Shown piece after piece: positions 36,896 through 45,406 of a stretch of 64,000 nt of DNA. Position numbers and translations under genes: made by a program. This DNA comes from Prauserella shujinwangii (lineage in GTDB: Bacteria > Actinomycetota > Actinomycetes > Mycobacteriales > Pseudonocardiaceae): contig NZ_PVNH01000002.1 of assembly GCF_003001955.1 (NCBI RefSeq), positions 1-64,000 of the forward strand, in the 5' to 3' direction. The notes under the pieces were generated by a model that saw only the letters and a program-made list of their open reading frames with translations, ran no database searches and was not told the DNA's origin. The stretch's first letter is position 1. Every line of letters begins with the position of its first letter.

Positions 36896-38278
36896 TCAGG
36901 CCGAGCGCGTCCACCGGCAGAGCAGCAGGCAGACGTCGTCGTCGTGGTCGTCGGCCCCGAGCATCGAATGCAGCACCCGCTCGGCGCGCTGGTCGAGGTC
37001 GTCGGTGCCGGCCCCGGTGAACGCCCTGGCGAGCCGGTCGAGACCCGTGTCGATGTCGCTCGTCCGCCGCTCGACGAGCCCGTCGGTGTAGAGCACGATC
37101 GACGAGCCGGGGGTGAGCTGGCGCTTGTGCTCGGGGATCTCGCGCCGGAAGTTGATGCCCAGCATCGGCGCGTGCTCGGCGTCGAGGTAGGTGGCGTGCC
37201 CATCGCCGCTCTCCAGCAGCGGCGGCGGGTGTCCGGCGCTGGCCCAGCGCATGACGCCGGTGGCCTTCTCCACCTCCACCACCACCGCCGTCGCGAACAG
37301 CGAGGACGTCCACCCGCGGAGCAGCTGGTGCACCAGCCGCAGTGAGGTGGCCGGACCGTGCCCCTCCAGTGCGTACGCGTGCAGGGCATTCTGCAGCTTC
37401 CCCATCACGACGGCGGCGTCCAGCCCGTGGCCGGTCACATCGCCGACGGTCAGCACCACGGTCCCGTCCGGGCGAGACACGACGTCGTACCAGTCCCCGC
37501 CGACGTGGACGCCCCTGGTCGCCGAGCGGTACCGCGCGGCCAGGTCGAGCTCGGCCTGGGGGGTCAGCGACGGCAGCATCGCGTGCTGCAGGCGCTCGGC
37601 GAGCTCGTGCTCCCGCTCGTAGACGATCGCGTTGCGCAGGCCCACCGCGGCGCGGTCGGCGATGCCCCGCGCGAGGGAGACGTCGTCGGAGCCGAACTCC
37701 CGGTCCGCGCGGTGCAGGTCGAGCACCCCCAGCACGTGCGGTCCCGCGGTCAGCGGCACGCTCAGCCGGTGGGCGCCCTCCTGCGCCGGTTCCCGCGTGC
37801 GCAGCGCCTCCTGCGTCGTGGCGTCCGGTTGCGAAGCCGGATCGGCGAGGCACAGCAGACCCGTGTCGGTCGCCTTCCACACCTGGATGCGCTCGGCGAA
37901 CTCGCGGCTGCTCAGCAGCGTGGCGACCACGTCGAGCATCTCCACCCCGTCGAGCGAGGTCGCCGACGCCCTGCTGACCGCGTCCAGAAAGGCGTTGCGC
38001 TGCCGCTGCCGGTCGATCTCGGCGTGCAGGGCGAGCAGCCCCGCGTTGGTCTGTTCCAGCTCCGACTGGTGCCAGCGCAGCTCGCGGTCCTGCTCGCGGG
38101 TCACCTCCACGAGCGCCCGGACCGCCTCCGCCAGGTCGGACGACGACGCGCCGGGACCCAGCTCGTCCACGATGACCCGGCGCACCCTCGCGGGCAGGCG
38201 CCTGCCGCGGAACGCGTGTTCCAGCTCAGCGGGCAGGGACGGCTGCTCCCCGGACCGGTCCCGGTCGCCCCGGGTCAT
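36896..38278 (-). CDS. GAF-domain SpoIIE/PP2C-type serine phosphatase (RsbU-like output of a stress module)
   Basis: 460 residues: an N-terminal region with a helix-rich, coiled-coil segment (~40-95), a GAF-type sensor (~100-220), a linker helix (AIVYEREHELAERLQHAMLPSL) and a PP2C phosphatase domain with YRSATRGVHVGGDWYDVV, VGDVTGHGLDAA and DDHDDDVCLLL, whose aspartates bind the metals. It should dephosphorylate an RsbV-type STAS protein, such as the one encoded divergently at 41.1 kb, thereby freeing a sigma factor. Last gene of the rsb-like operon; its start overlaps the preceding stop by 4 bp. Confidence 0.88.
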   Translation of the reverse strand: MTRGDRDRSGEQPSLPAELEHAFRGRRLPARVRRVIVDELGPGASSSDLAEAVRALVEVTREQDRELRWHQSELEQTNAGLLALHAEIDRQRQRNAFLDAVSRASATSLDGVEMLDVVATLLSSREFAERIQVWKATDTGLLCLADPASQPDATTQEALRTREPAQEGAHRLSVPLTAGPHVLGVLDLHRADREFGSDDVSLARGIADRAAVGLRNAIVYEREHELAERLQHAMLPSLTPQAELDLAARYRSATRGVHVGGDWYDVVSRPDGTVVLTVGDVTGHGLDAAVVMGKLQNALHAYALEGHGPATSLRLVHQLLRGWTSSLFATAVVVEVEKATGVMRWASAGHPPPLLESGDGHATYLDAEHAPMLGINFRREIPEHKRQLTPGSSIVLYTDGLVERRTSDIDTGLDRLARAFTGAGTDDLDQRAERVLHSMLGADDHDDDVCLLLCRWTRSA

Positions 38279-39273
38279 GACGCGTCACCTCCGGCGATGA
38301 CCACCACACACGCATCATCTCGACGGCGGCAGTGCTGGCCAAGTAGCCAGCCTGCCACGGTGGCCGGCTCGTGGCGCAACAGTCCGGGCCAGTCGCCCGC
38401 GCTCCACCGCTGCGACACCCCGTCGGTGTGCAGGACGAGCCTGCACTCGGAACTCCAGGTCCGCTCGGCGGGCCGGTGCGATCGCGACGTCCGGGGCCGC
38501 TTGCCGACGATGCCCGGATGGGAGACCAGCGTCTCGCCCGCCGTGTCCCCGCCCGCGTAGAGGCGGGCGGCGATGTTGCCCACGCCGCTGTACCGCAGGA
38601 CGTGCCGCCGGTGGTCGATCTGGGCGACCGCGACCGTCGCGCCGCGCGTGCGCGCCAGCGCGTCGTTCATCACGCCGAGCACCTCGTCCGGCATACCGGC
38701 CGCCGACACGTGCGCCAGCGCGGCCGCGCTGGCTTCGGCGGCTCCCGGACCGTGGCCGAGCCCGTCGCTCACGGCCAGCGTCGTCACGCCGCGGCCCGTC
38801 GCGACCGCCCACGCGTCGCCGCTCACGGTCTCCCCGGGCGTGGTGTACTCGGCGGCGCCGAGCCGGACGCCGAGGGCGGAGTCCGCACCGGTGAGGTGCC
38901 AGCGGGCCAGCACGGCCGTACCCTGCGGCACCCGCGAGAAGACGTCGAACCGGTCGGCGAGACGACGGACGGCACCCAGGCCCGTACCCAGCGTCCCCGT
39001 GGTGGAGTAGCCGTCACGCAGGCACTCGTCGACCCGCCGGATACCCGGTCCCCGGTCCGCCGCGAGCAGGTCGAACCCGCCGGGCGTCGCCGCCACCGCG
39101 AACAGGCCGTCGACGGCGTACTTCACCAGGTTGGTCGCCAGTTCCGACGCGGCGAGCGCCACCCGGTCCACCGAGCTTCTCGGCAGTCCGGCGGCGCGCG
39201 CCCGGGACGTCGCGAGGTTGCGCGCCTGGTTGACGTGCACCTGCTGCGTCACGGCGACGGCGGCACCGGTCAT
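38275..39273 (-). CDS. Fusion of an anti-sigma-type histidine kinase-like ATPase and a PP2C phosphatase (RsbT-RsbX-like)
   Basis: 332 residues. Residues ~1-135 are a GHKL ATPase of the RsbT class (ALAASELATNLVKYA N-box, DRGPGI, TLGTGLGAVRRLAD). Residues ~140-330 are a small PP2C domain (VSGDAWAVA, VSDGLGHGPGAAEAS, SGVGNIAARLY, DDACVVV), like RsbX. In stressosome systems RsbX resets the complex by dephosphorylating RsbR and RsbS, so the fused protein could both phosphorylate and dephosphorylate partners. The fusion occurs in other bacteria. It is coupled by 4-bp overlaps to both neighbours. Confidence 0.85.
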   Translation of the reverse strand: MTGAAVAVTQQVHVNQARNLATSRARAAGLPRSSVDRVALAASELATNLVKYAVDGLFAVAATPGGFDLLAADRGPGIRRVDECLRDGYSTTGTLGTGLGAVRRLADRFDVFSRVPQGTAVLARWHLTGADSALGVRLGAAEYTTPGETVSGDAWAVATGRGVTTLAVSDGLGHGPGAAEASAAALAHVSAAGMPDEVLGVMNDALARTRGATVAVAQIDHRRHVLRYSGVGNIAARLYAGGDTAGETLVSHPGIVGKRPRTSRSHRPAERTWSSECRLVLHTDGVSQRWSAGDWPGLLRHEPATVAGWLLGQHCRRRDDACVVVIAGGDAS

Positions 39274-39695
39274 CGTGCCGCCGGGTCGCGGTTAACGAAG
39301 GCCACCGTCACGGTGGTCCCTTCCCCTTCCGCGGTGCGCAGGTCGAACTCGTCGGCCAGCCTGCGCGCGCCGCTGAGACCCAGCCCGAGGCCGCCGGAGC
39401 TGCTGTACCCGTCCCGCAGCGCCAGCTCGACGTCCCCGATGCCGGGGCCCTCGTCGCGGAAGACGAGCCGCAGCGCCGTGGAGTCGGCCCGCTCCTCCAG
39501 CTCGATCTCGGCCGTGCCCCCGCCGCCGTGTTTGAGCGTGTTGCGAGCCAGCTCGCTCGCCGCTGTGACGACCTTGGTCTGGTCGACGAGGGAGAATCCC
39601 ACCGAGACGGCGACCTCACGCACGGCCTGACGCACTCCGACGATGTCCATGTCGGTCCGGATCGGCACCTCGCGCACGGTGGGAACGATGGTCAT
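39270..39695 (-). CDS. rsbT: RsbT-like switch kinase
   Basis: 141 residues with GHKL ATPase boxes: VVTAASELARNTLKHGGGG (N box), FRDEGPGIGDVELAL (G1) and GLGLGLSGARRLADEF (G2). RsbT phosphorylates the Ser/Thr residues of the STAS proteins RsbR and RsbS and, once released from the complex, activates an RsbU-type phosphatase. It sits in the operon between rsbS and the RsbT-RsbX fusion, overlapping each by 4 bp. Confidence 0.9.
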   Translation of the reverse strand: MTIVPTVREVPIRTDMDIVGVRQAVREVAVSVGFSLVDQTKVVTAASELARNTLKHGGGGTAEIELEERADSTALRLVFRDEGPGIGDVELALRDGYSSSGGLGLGLSGARRLADEFDLRTAEGEGTTVTVAFVNRDPAAR

Positions 39696-40066
39696 GCCCC
39701 CTCCGAAGGTGCGGCTATCGAGCCCCCGAACAGGGCGAGCCCATCAGCCACGGAGAGGGCCGTCCGCAGCCCCGGCAAGGTCAGTCCGAGTTCGACGAGG
39801 GTGATCGCCACCTCCGGCCGCATGCCGACCACCACCGTCTCGGCGGCGAGCAGCGAGGTGGAACCCGCGATGTCGTGGAGGGTCCTGGCGAGGAACGAGT
39901 CGACGATCTCCAGCGCGGAGATGTCGATGAGCACGCCCCGCGCACCGACGCTGGCGACCTGCGTCGTGAGGTCGTGTTGCAGCGCGATGGCGTCCTGGTC
40001 GGTCAGCTCGCCCTGGATGGTGACGAGCAGGACGCCGTCCAGCTCGATCACTGCGGTCGCGCTCAT
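39692..40066 (-). CDS. rsbS: RsbS-like STAS stressosome protein
   Basis: 124 residues forming a single STAS domain. Ser57 in ALEIVDSFLART is the position of the RsbT-phosphorylated serine of Bacillus subtilis RsbS (Ser59). RsbS is the core scaffold that holds RsbT in the complex. It starts 12 bp after the rsbR stop and overlaps rsbT by 4 bp, the classical gene order R-S-T. Confidence 0.9.
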   Translation of the reverse strand: MSATAVIELDGVLLVTIQGELTDQDAIALQHDLTTQVASVGARGVLIDISALEIVDSFLARTLHDIAGSTSLLAAETVVVGMRPEVAITLVELGLTLPGLRTALSVADGLALFGGSIAAPSEGA

Positions 40067-40078
40067 GGGGAAATCACC

Positions 40079-40933
40079 CTAGGAATGCTGGTCGGAGACG
40101 ACGGCCATCCCGGTAGTACGCAACGCGTAGCCGAGGGCGTCGGCGAGGGTGGCCCGGGTCGCCACCTCACCGAGGTCTATGCCGAGCTGCACCATCGTCT
40201 GCGCGATCTGCGGCCGGATCCCGCTGATGATGCACTCCGCCCCCATGAGCCGCGCCGCCATGGCGGTCTTGAGGAGGTGCTGGGCGACCATGGTGTCCAC
40301 CGCGGGCACGCCCGTGATGTCGAGAATGGCCACCCGGGCCTGCTGGGCGACGATCTGCTCCAGCAGGTTCTCCGTCGCGGCCTGGCTGCGCATGCTGTCG
40401 AGGGTGCCGATGAGCGGGATCGCGAGCACCCCGTCCCACAGCTTGATGACCGGGGTCGACAGCTCGGTGAGCTGCTCCCGCTGCGCGCGGATGGTCTCCA
40501 GGCCCGCGTCCACCTCGAGTTCGAGCAGGACGGCCCGCAGCGTGTCCACCGCCGTGGACAGCGCGACGGCACCGTCGACGGCGTGCTCGGTGAGCCCGTC
40601 CGGCCCGGCGGACCGCCGGTGCTCGGTCCACAGCCGCAGCAACGGCGGCTTGAGCGCCGCGAGGTCGGGCCGGGCACCGTCACGCGAACCGGACACCACG
40701 GTGCCGAGCACGGACCTGGCCGCGGAGAAACCCTCGTGCCCCGAGTCGCCCTCGGCGCCGTCCCGGATGGCCTGCACCACCCCGGCGAGCAGCTCGGCGC
40801 TCTCCTGCTCGGTGTCGGCGGGGTCCACGTGGCTCAGCACGTTCGCCTCCGACCACGCCCGGAGAATGTCCGGCCTGCGTTCCCGGAGGAACTCGGCAAG
40901 CTCGTCGCGTACGTCCTGGGCGGTGACGGTCAT
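40079..40933 (-). CDS. rsbR: RsbR-like stressosome sensor
   Basis: 284 residues: an N-terminal ~140-residue helical sensory domain of the globin-like RsbR type, a linker (LETIRAQREQLTELSTPVIKLWDGVLAIPLIGTLD) and a C-terminal STAS domain. Thr214 (PAVDTMVAQHL) and Ser180 (TLDSMRS) align with the two phosphorylated threonines of Bacillus RsbR. No haem- or flavin-binding motif is seen, so the input signal is unknown. First gene of the operon. A TTTGCC-N4-GGCAAA palindrome lies upstream in the gap with the divergent RsbV gene. Confidence 0.9.
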   Translation of the reverse strand: MTVTAQDVRDELAEFLRERRPDILRAWSEANVLSHVDPADTEQESAELLAGVVQAIRDGAEGDSGHEGFSAARSVLGTVVSGSRDGARPDLAALKPPLLRLWTEHRRSAGPDGLTEHAVDGAVALSTAVDTLRAVLLELEVDAGLETIRAQREQLTELSTPVIKLWDGVLAIPLIGTLDSMRSQAATENLLEQIVAQQARVAILDITGVPAVDTMVAQHLLKTAMAARLMGAECIISGIRPQIAQTMVQLGIDLGEVATRATLADALGYALRTTGMAVVSDQHS

Positions 40934-40984
40934 GCTGAAGGCTCCCGGTCGGAATGGGCGTCTCGGGTCCACGGTCGCGAAATC

Positions 40985-41000
40985 TTTGCCTGCTGGCAAA
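40985..41000. promoter_or_regulatory. Palindrome TTTGCC-N4-GGCAAA between rsbR and the divergent rsbV-like gene
   Basis: A perfect 6+6 inverted repeat (spacer TGCT) in the 168-bp divergent promoter region of the stress module. It stands out in GC-rich DNA and could couple expression of both transcripts. The binder is unknown; no regulator of this type is adjacent. Confidence 0.45.
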
Positions 41001-41101
41001 CTTAAGGCACGGCACCGTGCGGCGGCATCCGGGGTGCCGCCCGCCGACCACGACGACGGCGTCGACGAGTACCAGCAACCGGCATCAGGAGAACGCAGGA
41101 C

Positions 41102-41461
41102 ATGTCTGACGGCAACCGGCAGCCGGCTCCGGCCTCGACCGTGCGCGCGGAGCTGGTCAGCAGTGAGGGACGGATCACCCTGACCGGCGAGATCGACCAC
41201 GGGGTGGCGCCCGAGCTGGACGCCGCGCTGGAGCGGTTGCTCTCGTCGGGCGCCGAACGGCTGGTCGTCGACTTCGCGAAGCTGTCCTTCTTCGACTCGG
41301 CGTGCATCAGCGCGCTCGTGCGGGCCCACGCCACCGTCAGCGAACGCGGCGGCACGGTGACGATCGTCAACGTCGACCGGTTCGCGCACCGCGTGCTCCA
41401 GATCGCCGGGCTGCTCCCGCTGTTCGAGATCGTCCCCGCCGAGGAGCAGGGCGAGAACTGA
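41102..41461 (+). CDS. RsbV-like anti-sigma factor antagonist (STAS)
   Basis: 119 residues; a STAS domain after a short variable N-terminus. Ser66 in LSFFDSACISAL corresponds to the regulated phosphoserine of RsbV and SpoIIAA. When dephosphorylated it should bind an RsbW-type anti-sigma kinase. Neither an rsbW nor a sigB-type gene lies in the window, so the partner is elsewhere. It is divergent from the rsbR operon, and its likely phosphatase is the last gene of that operon. Confidence 0.87.
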   Translation: MSDGNRQPAPASTVRAELVSSEGRITLTGEIDHGVAPELDAALERLLSSGAERLVVDFAKLSFFDSACISALVRAHATVSERGGTVTIVNVDRFAHRVLQIAGLLPLFEIVPAEEQGEN

Positions 41462-41493
41462 GACCCGCCGCTCGGCCTCCGGCCGCGGCCCGG

Positions 41494-42663
41494 TCAGCGG
41501 GACCGGACGCGGCGCAGCGCCCGGCCCGCCCGGCCGCGTGCCCTGCGATACAGCTCCATCGCGAGGTCGCGGGAGGAACGCGGCGCCGTGGCGGCGTCCA
41601 GACGGCCCCGCAGGTGGCCGATGCGCCCGCGCTGGTCGCTGCTGTGCCGGAGCAGGCCGGTCGCCGCGCGGATGGCGGCCGGGGCCAGGTCGGCCTCGGT
41701 CAGCTCGGTCGGCGACACGTACTCCCCGCCCGGCTGGTCGGCGGGCATGAGCTCCTCGAGGTCGCCCTCCACGCGGTAGCCCGCGACGCTCAGTTCGTCG
41801 ATCAGCTCCCGCGAGCGCTTGCGTGCCCACTCCCGGTGCTGTGGCGGCAGGCTGAGGCCCGGCGAGTGCTTGCCGAGGATGTGCTCGGCGAGCTGGATGC
41901 GCACGAGGTGGTCGTAGCTGTCGTTGGGCAGGTCCATGACCTCGGCGTTGATCCGCCGCACCAACTCGGTCTCCACCACGCCCATCGACGAGTTCGAGCG
42001 CCCGCCCTCCGGGTCGTAGGCGTCCGGGTCGAGCCCGGTGACGGCGCAGAACCGGCGCCACAGCACGTCGCGCGGCCCGCCGGCGTGCGGCACGGTGACG
42101 AGGTGGATGTTCTCCGGCGGCACGACCTCAGCCCAGGTGCCGAGCACCCGCGCGGCGTCGTGCAGTCCCCAGAACATCTCCCCGAACGGCTCGGGCGCGT
42201 CGATGCCCTTCTCGACGAGGTCGTCGACGAACGTCTCCAGCGGCACCTGGTGCCGGTGCTTGATGTGTTCCTGCCAGTCCGAGACGAGCTGGCGCGCGAA
42301 GTCCCTCGCCGTGAAGACGACGTGCACGTCGGCGGGCCGGACCGTGCCGAGCCCGTGCTCGATCCGCTCGCGGGTCGCGCCACCGAGCAGCTCGTTGGAG
42401 ACGATGACGGTGTCACCCGGCCAGTCCCGGCACCGCGCCGCGACGCGGTCCCAGGCGCCCGCGTGCTCGCCGGGCGGCATGCCGGCCCAGCCGATGCCGC
42501 GGAAGTCGATGGTCGAGCGGAACGACTCGTCGTGTCGCTCATACGGGTAGAGCACGCCGTTCCTCGCCAGCGCCTCACGGTTGCGGAGCAGGACGAGCTG
42601 GAGATAGGTCGTTCCGGTCTTCGGTGCGCCGACATGGAAGAAAACCCGCTTCGTCGCGGTCAC
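41494..42663 (-). CDS. Sulfotransferase-like protein
   Basis: 389 residues. The N-terminal FFHVGAPKTGTTYLQ (8-22) is a 5'-phosphosulfate-binding loop of PAPS-dependent sulfotransferases, and VSNELLGG plus VVFTARDFARQLVSDWQEH fit the 3'-phosphate site with its Ser/Arg. The C-terminal ~100 residues are helical and basic (YRRARGRAGRALRRVRSR). It may sulfate a glycolipid, glycan or small molecule; the acceptor is unknown. The start is taken as GTG at 42663 with GAAAGCGAGG upstream; a GTG six codons further up is possible. Confidence 0.72.
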   Translation of the reverse strand: MTATKRVFFHVGAPKTGTTYLQLVLLRNREALARNGVLYPYERHDESFRSTIDFRGIGWAGMPPGEHAGAWDRVAARCRDWPGDTVIVSNELLGGATRERIEHGLGTVRPADVHVVFTARDFARQLVSDWQEHIKHRHQVPLETFVDDLVEKGIDAPEPFGEMFWGLHDAARVLGTWAEVVPPENIHLVTVPHAGGPRDVLWRRFCAVTGLDPDAYDPEGGRSNSSMGVVETELVRRINAEVMDLPNDSYDHLVRIQLAEHILGKHSPGLSLPPQHREWARKRSRELIDELSVAGYRVEGDLEELMPADQPGGEYVSPTELTEADLAPAAIRAATGLLRHSSDQRGRIGHLRGRLDAATAPRSSRDLAMELYRRARGRAGRALRRVRSR

Positions 42664-42773
42664 GATGCCTCGCTTTCCCACCCCAGTCTCGGACCGCGCC
42701 ATCCTAGGGGACGGCACCGCCACGATCGAGTGGACCTGAGGCGGGCGGAAACGGGCTCTTCGCGGCGGGACAA

Positions 42774-44375
42774 TCAGCGCCGGGATCGGCCGGCGGCGAG
42801 CAGCTCGGGCACGGTGGCGAACTTGACCCGCGGCCGTCCCGCACGCTCCCCGCGCCGCCGCTCGGCGCGGTCGATCGACTCGGCCTCCCGCAGGCCGATG
42901 GCGTCGGGCCTGCGCTGCCGCACCAAGCGCGCGAACGCGGCCGCGTCGGCGCCCGGGGCGGTGAGGCGCCCGGCCGCCGCGTCGTCCAGCAGGGCGTCGA
43001 CGGTTTCCGCCGCACACGCCCGGTTGGCCCCGATGCCGCCGGTGGCGCCACGTTTGGCCCACCCGACGACGTAGGTGCCGGTGCCGACGCGCCCGCGGTC
43101 GTGGGGGATGACACCGGTGTCCTCGTCGAACGGCAGCCCGGGCAGCGGCACACCCCGGCAGCCGATCGACCGCACCACCAGGCCCGCCGCGATGTCGCGC
43201 TCGCCGCCGGTGCCGGTGACCCGGAGGCCGCGCACCTGGTGGTCGCCGAGCACCCGGGTGGGTGCCGACCGGAAGCGCAGGACCAGCCGCCTGCCCTCGG
43301 GCGGGGGCAGGGCCAGGTCGACGGGCTCGGCGGGCAGGTCACGCAGCAGTCCGGCCGTCGCCGAAGGGGCCGCGGCCGCGAGGTCACCGGCCACGCCGCC
43401 GTGGTCGTCCACCACGATCTCGGCGCCGAGCCGGTCGCGCATCGCGAGGAACTCCGGCCGCGTGAACGCGGCCTGCTCGGGCCCCCTGCGCCCGAGCAGG
43501 ACGACCTCGCGGACCTTGCTCGCGCGCAGTGCCGCGAGGGCGTGGTCGGCGATGTCGGTCCTGGCCAGTTCGTCCGGGTCGCTGAGCAGGATGCGGGCGA
43601 CGTCGAGGGCCACGTTGCCGGTGCCGACGACGACGGCGCGCTCGGCGGACAGGTCCACGGCGTCCCCCGGCACGTCCGGGGCCGCGTTGCACCAGCCGAC
43701 GAACCGGGTCGCCGGGATGCTGCCGGGCAGGTCCTCCCCCGGGATCCCCAGCGTGCGGTCACCGGCCGCACCCACGGCGTAGACCACCGCGTGGTGGTGT
43801 GCCGCGAGGTCGGCGTGCGTGATGTCGCGGCCCACCTCGACGTTGAGGTGCATCCGCACCCTCGGGTGCCGGTAGTTGGTGGCGAACCGGCGCCCGATGT
43901 TCTTCGTCGAAGGGTGGTCCGGCGCGACCCCGAACCGCACGAGCCCGCCCGGCACGGGCAGCCGGTCCAGCACCGTGACCTCGGCACTCGTCGACCGCAG
44001 CAGCGACTGGATCGTGTACCCCGCGGCGGGGCCGGTGCCGACCACGGCCACCCGCAGCGGGCCTGCCCCGGCGGGCAGCGAGCGGGGGAACTCGGGCGCG
44101 CCCCAGGTGTCGTCCGCCGGCTCGTCCCCGAAGTGCCGCCGGTTGAGCTCCACGTAGACGGCGTCGGGCCCGGTGAGCCGGTCGGCGGGGAACACCGCGT
44201 CGACCGGGCAGGCGTCCGCGCACGCCCCGCAGTCGATGCACGTCCGCGGGTCGATGTAGAGCATGTCCGTCGTGGCGAACTCGGGTTCGTCCGGTGTCGG
44301 GTGGATGCAGTTGACCGGGCACACCGCGACACACGAGGCGTCGGTGCAGCAGGTCTGCGTGATGGCGTAGGGCAT
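42774..44375 (-). CDS. fprB: Ferredoxin-fused NADPH-ferredoxin reductase (FprB-like)
   Basis: 533 residues: an N-terminal bacterial ferredoxin domain (~1-80) with Cys clusters CCTDASCVAVCPVNC and CIDCGACADACPVDA for two Fe-S clusters, then an adrenodoxin reductase-type flavoprotein (VAVVGTGPAAGYTIQSLL for FAD, VVVGTGNVALDVARILL for NADPH, KRGATGGIGANRACA). It should pass electrons from NADPH to iron-sulfur partners. It lies 10 bp after an AurF-like diiron oxygenase gene, the same order as Rv0885-fprB of Mycobacterium tuberculosis, and most likely feeds that enzyme with electrons. Confidence 0.92.
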   Translation of the reverse strand: MPYAITQTCCTDASCVAVCPVNCIHPTPDEPEFATTDMLYIDPRTCIDCGACADACPVDAVFPADRLTGPDAVYVELNRRHFGDEPADDTWGAPEFPRSLPAGAGPLRVAVVGTGPAAGYTIQSLLRSTSAEVTVLDRLPVPGGLVRFGVAPDHPSTKNIGRRFATNYRHPRVRMHLNVEVGRDITHADLAAHHHAVVYAVGAAGDRTLGIPGEDLPGSIPATRFVGWCNAAPDVPGDAVDLSAERAVVVGTGNVALDVARILLSDPDELARTDIADHALAALRASKVREVVLLGRRGPEQAAFTRPEFLAMRDRLGAEIVVDDHGGVAGDLAAAAPSATAGLLRDLPAEPVDLALPPPEGRRLVLRFRSAPTRVLGDHQVRGLRVTGTGGERDIAAGLVVRSIGCRGVPLPGLPFDEDTGVIPHDRGRVGTGTYVVGWAKRGATGGIGANRACAAETVDALLDDAAAGRLTAPGADAAAFARLVRQRRPDAIGLREAESIDRAERRRGERAGRPRVKFATVPELLAAGRSRR

Positions 44376-44385
44376 GCTCGTTCCG

Positions 44386-45294
44386 TCAGATCATGTCCAC
44401 GCGCTGGTAGATCGCCGTCGCGGACCGGGTCAGCAGACCGGCCTCGGACAGGAACTCCATCAGCCCCGCGCAGGCGTTGCGCATCATGGACTTGCGGTGC
44501 TCGTTGTTCGCGGCCGCGGCGACGGCGCGCTCGGTGTCGAGGCCCGCCGCCCGGTAGACACCGTGGTTGACCAGGCTGCGCACGATGACGGACGCGGCCG
44601 CGGCGATCAGGGCTGCGCTGTGGCGCCTGCGGAGGGTGCTGACGCCCGCCATGTGCTCGCGGATCTCCTGCCGGGCGAACTTCATGTGCCGCGACTCCTC
44701 GACCACGTGGATCCTCGAGCTGGTGCGCACGATGTCGAGGACGTTCTCGCCCCGCATCCAGTCGCGCTGCATGACGTCGAGCACCTCTTCGGCGACCAGC
44801 GTGCCGCCGTAGGCGACCTCGCCGCCCGCGACCGACTTGAACAGGCGCGCGGCCTCGACGATGAACCGGTGCGGGAAGTACGCGGGCACTCCCATCTTCT
44901 CGCAGATGCGCGCGAACATGATCGAGTGCCTGCACTCGTCGGCGATCTCGGTGAGCGCGAACTGGAACTCGGGGTTCGCCGGGTCCTTGACGTACTGGTC
45001 GCGGAGGATCATCTGCTGCAGGATCATCTCGAACCAGATGCCGGTGCTCATGATCGAGCACACCTCGTGCCTGGTGAGCGTGACGCGCTGCTCCTCCGTC
45101 ATCTCGTCCCACAGCGGCGTGCCGTAGAGCGTGCTCCACTCCGGGTTCAGGCCGTACTGGCCCTCGGGGAGCGGGGCGGCCCAGTCGATCTCCGTGGCCG
45201 GGTCGTAGGACAGCGTCGCCGAGGACTCCAGCAACCGGCGGGAGACGTCCGGTTCCGCGGTCGCGTGCAGGCTCCTCGCGGTCGCACTGGTCAT
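44386..45294 (-). CDS. AurF-like diiron oxygenase
   Basis: 302 residues, predicted all-alpha. Diiron ligand motifs are visible: EVCSIMSTGIWFE, EIADECRHSIMF, VAEEVLDVMQ and VEESRHMKFARQ. These match the AurF/p-aminobenzoate N-oxygenase family, which uses two irons and oxygen to oxidise amines or related groups. The start at 45294 is chosen for GAGGAGG eight bases upstream. It is co-transcribed with the ferredoxin-reductase gene and divergent from a TetR, with a CTGTACC/GGTACAG dyad between. The substrate is unknown. Confidence 0.85.
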   Translation of the reverse strand: MTSATARSLHATAEPDVSRRLLESSATLSYDPATEIDWAAPLPEGQYGLNPEWSTLYGTPLWDEMTEEQRVTLTRHEVCSIMSTGIWFEMILQQMILRDQYVKDPANPEFQFALTEIADECRHSIMFARICEKMGVPAYFPHRFIVEAARLFKSVAGGEVAYGGTLVAEEVLDVMQRDWMRGENVLDIVRTSSRIHVVEESRHMKFARQEIREHMAGVSTLRRRHSAALIAAAASVIVRSLVNHGVYRAAGLDTERAVAAAANNEHRKSMMRNACAGLMEFLSEAGLLTRSATAIYQRVDMI

Positions 45295-45345
45295 GTTCCG
45301 CACCTCCTCGGGCAGTTAAGCCGGACTCCCGGTAACAGGAACATA

Positions 45346-45374
45346 CTGTACCCGCTATTTGGCGGGAGGTACAG
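45346..45374. promoter_or_regulatory. Operator dyad CTGTACC-N15-GGTACAG
   Basis: Perfect seven-base outer arms (45346-45352 and 45368-45374) with further pairing CCGC/GCGG inside, centred in the 112-bp gap between the AurF-like and TetR genes. It is likely bound by the adjacent TetR protein. Confidence 0.55.
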
Positions 45375-45406
45375 CCGGTACGCCGTCGCCCGATAGGATC
45401 GCGTCG

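Noticed and set aside
36896-41461. A sigma factor or RsbW gene in the stress module
   Set aside because: No region 2/4 sigma helices and no RsbW-type kinase distinct from the RsbT-class proteins are encoded here.
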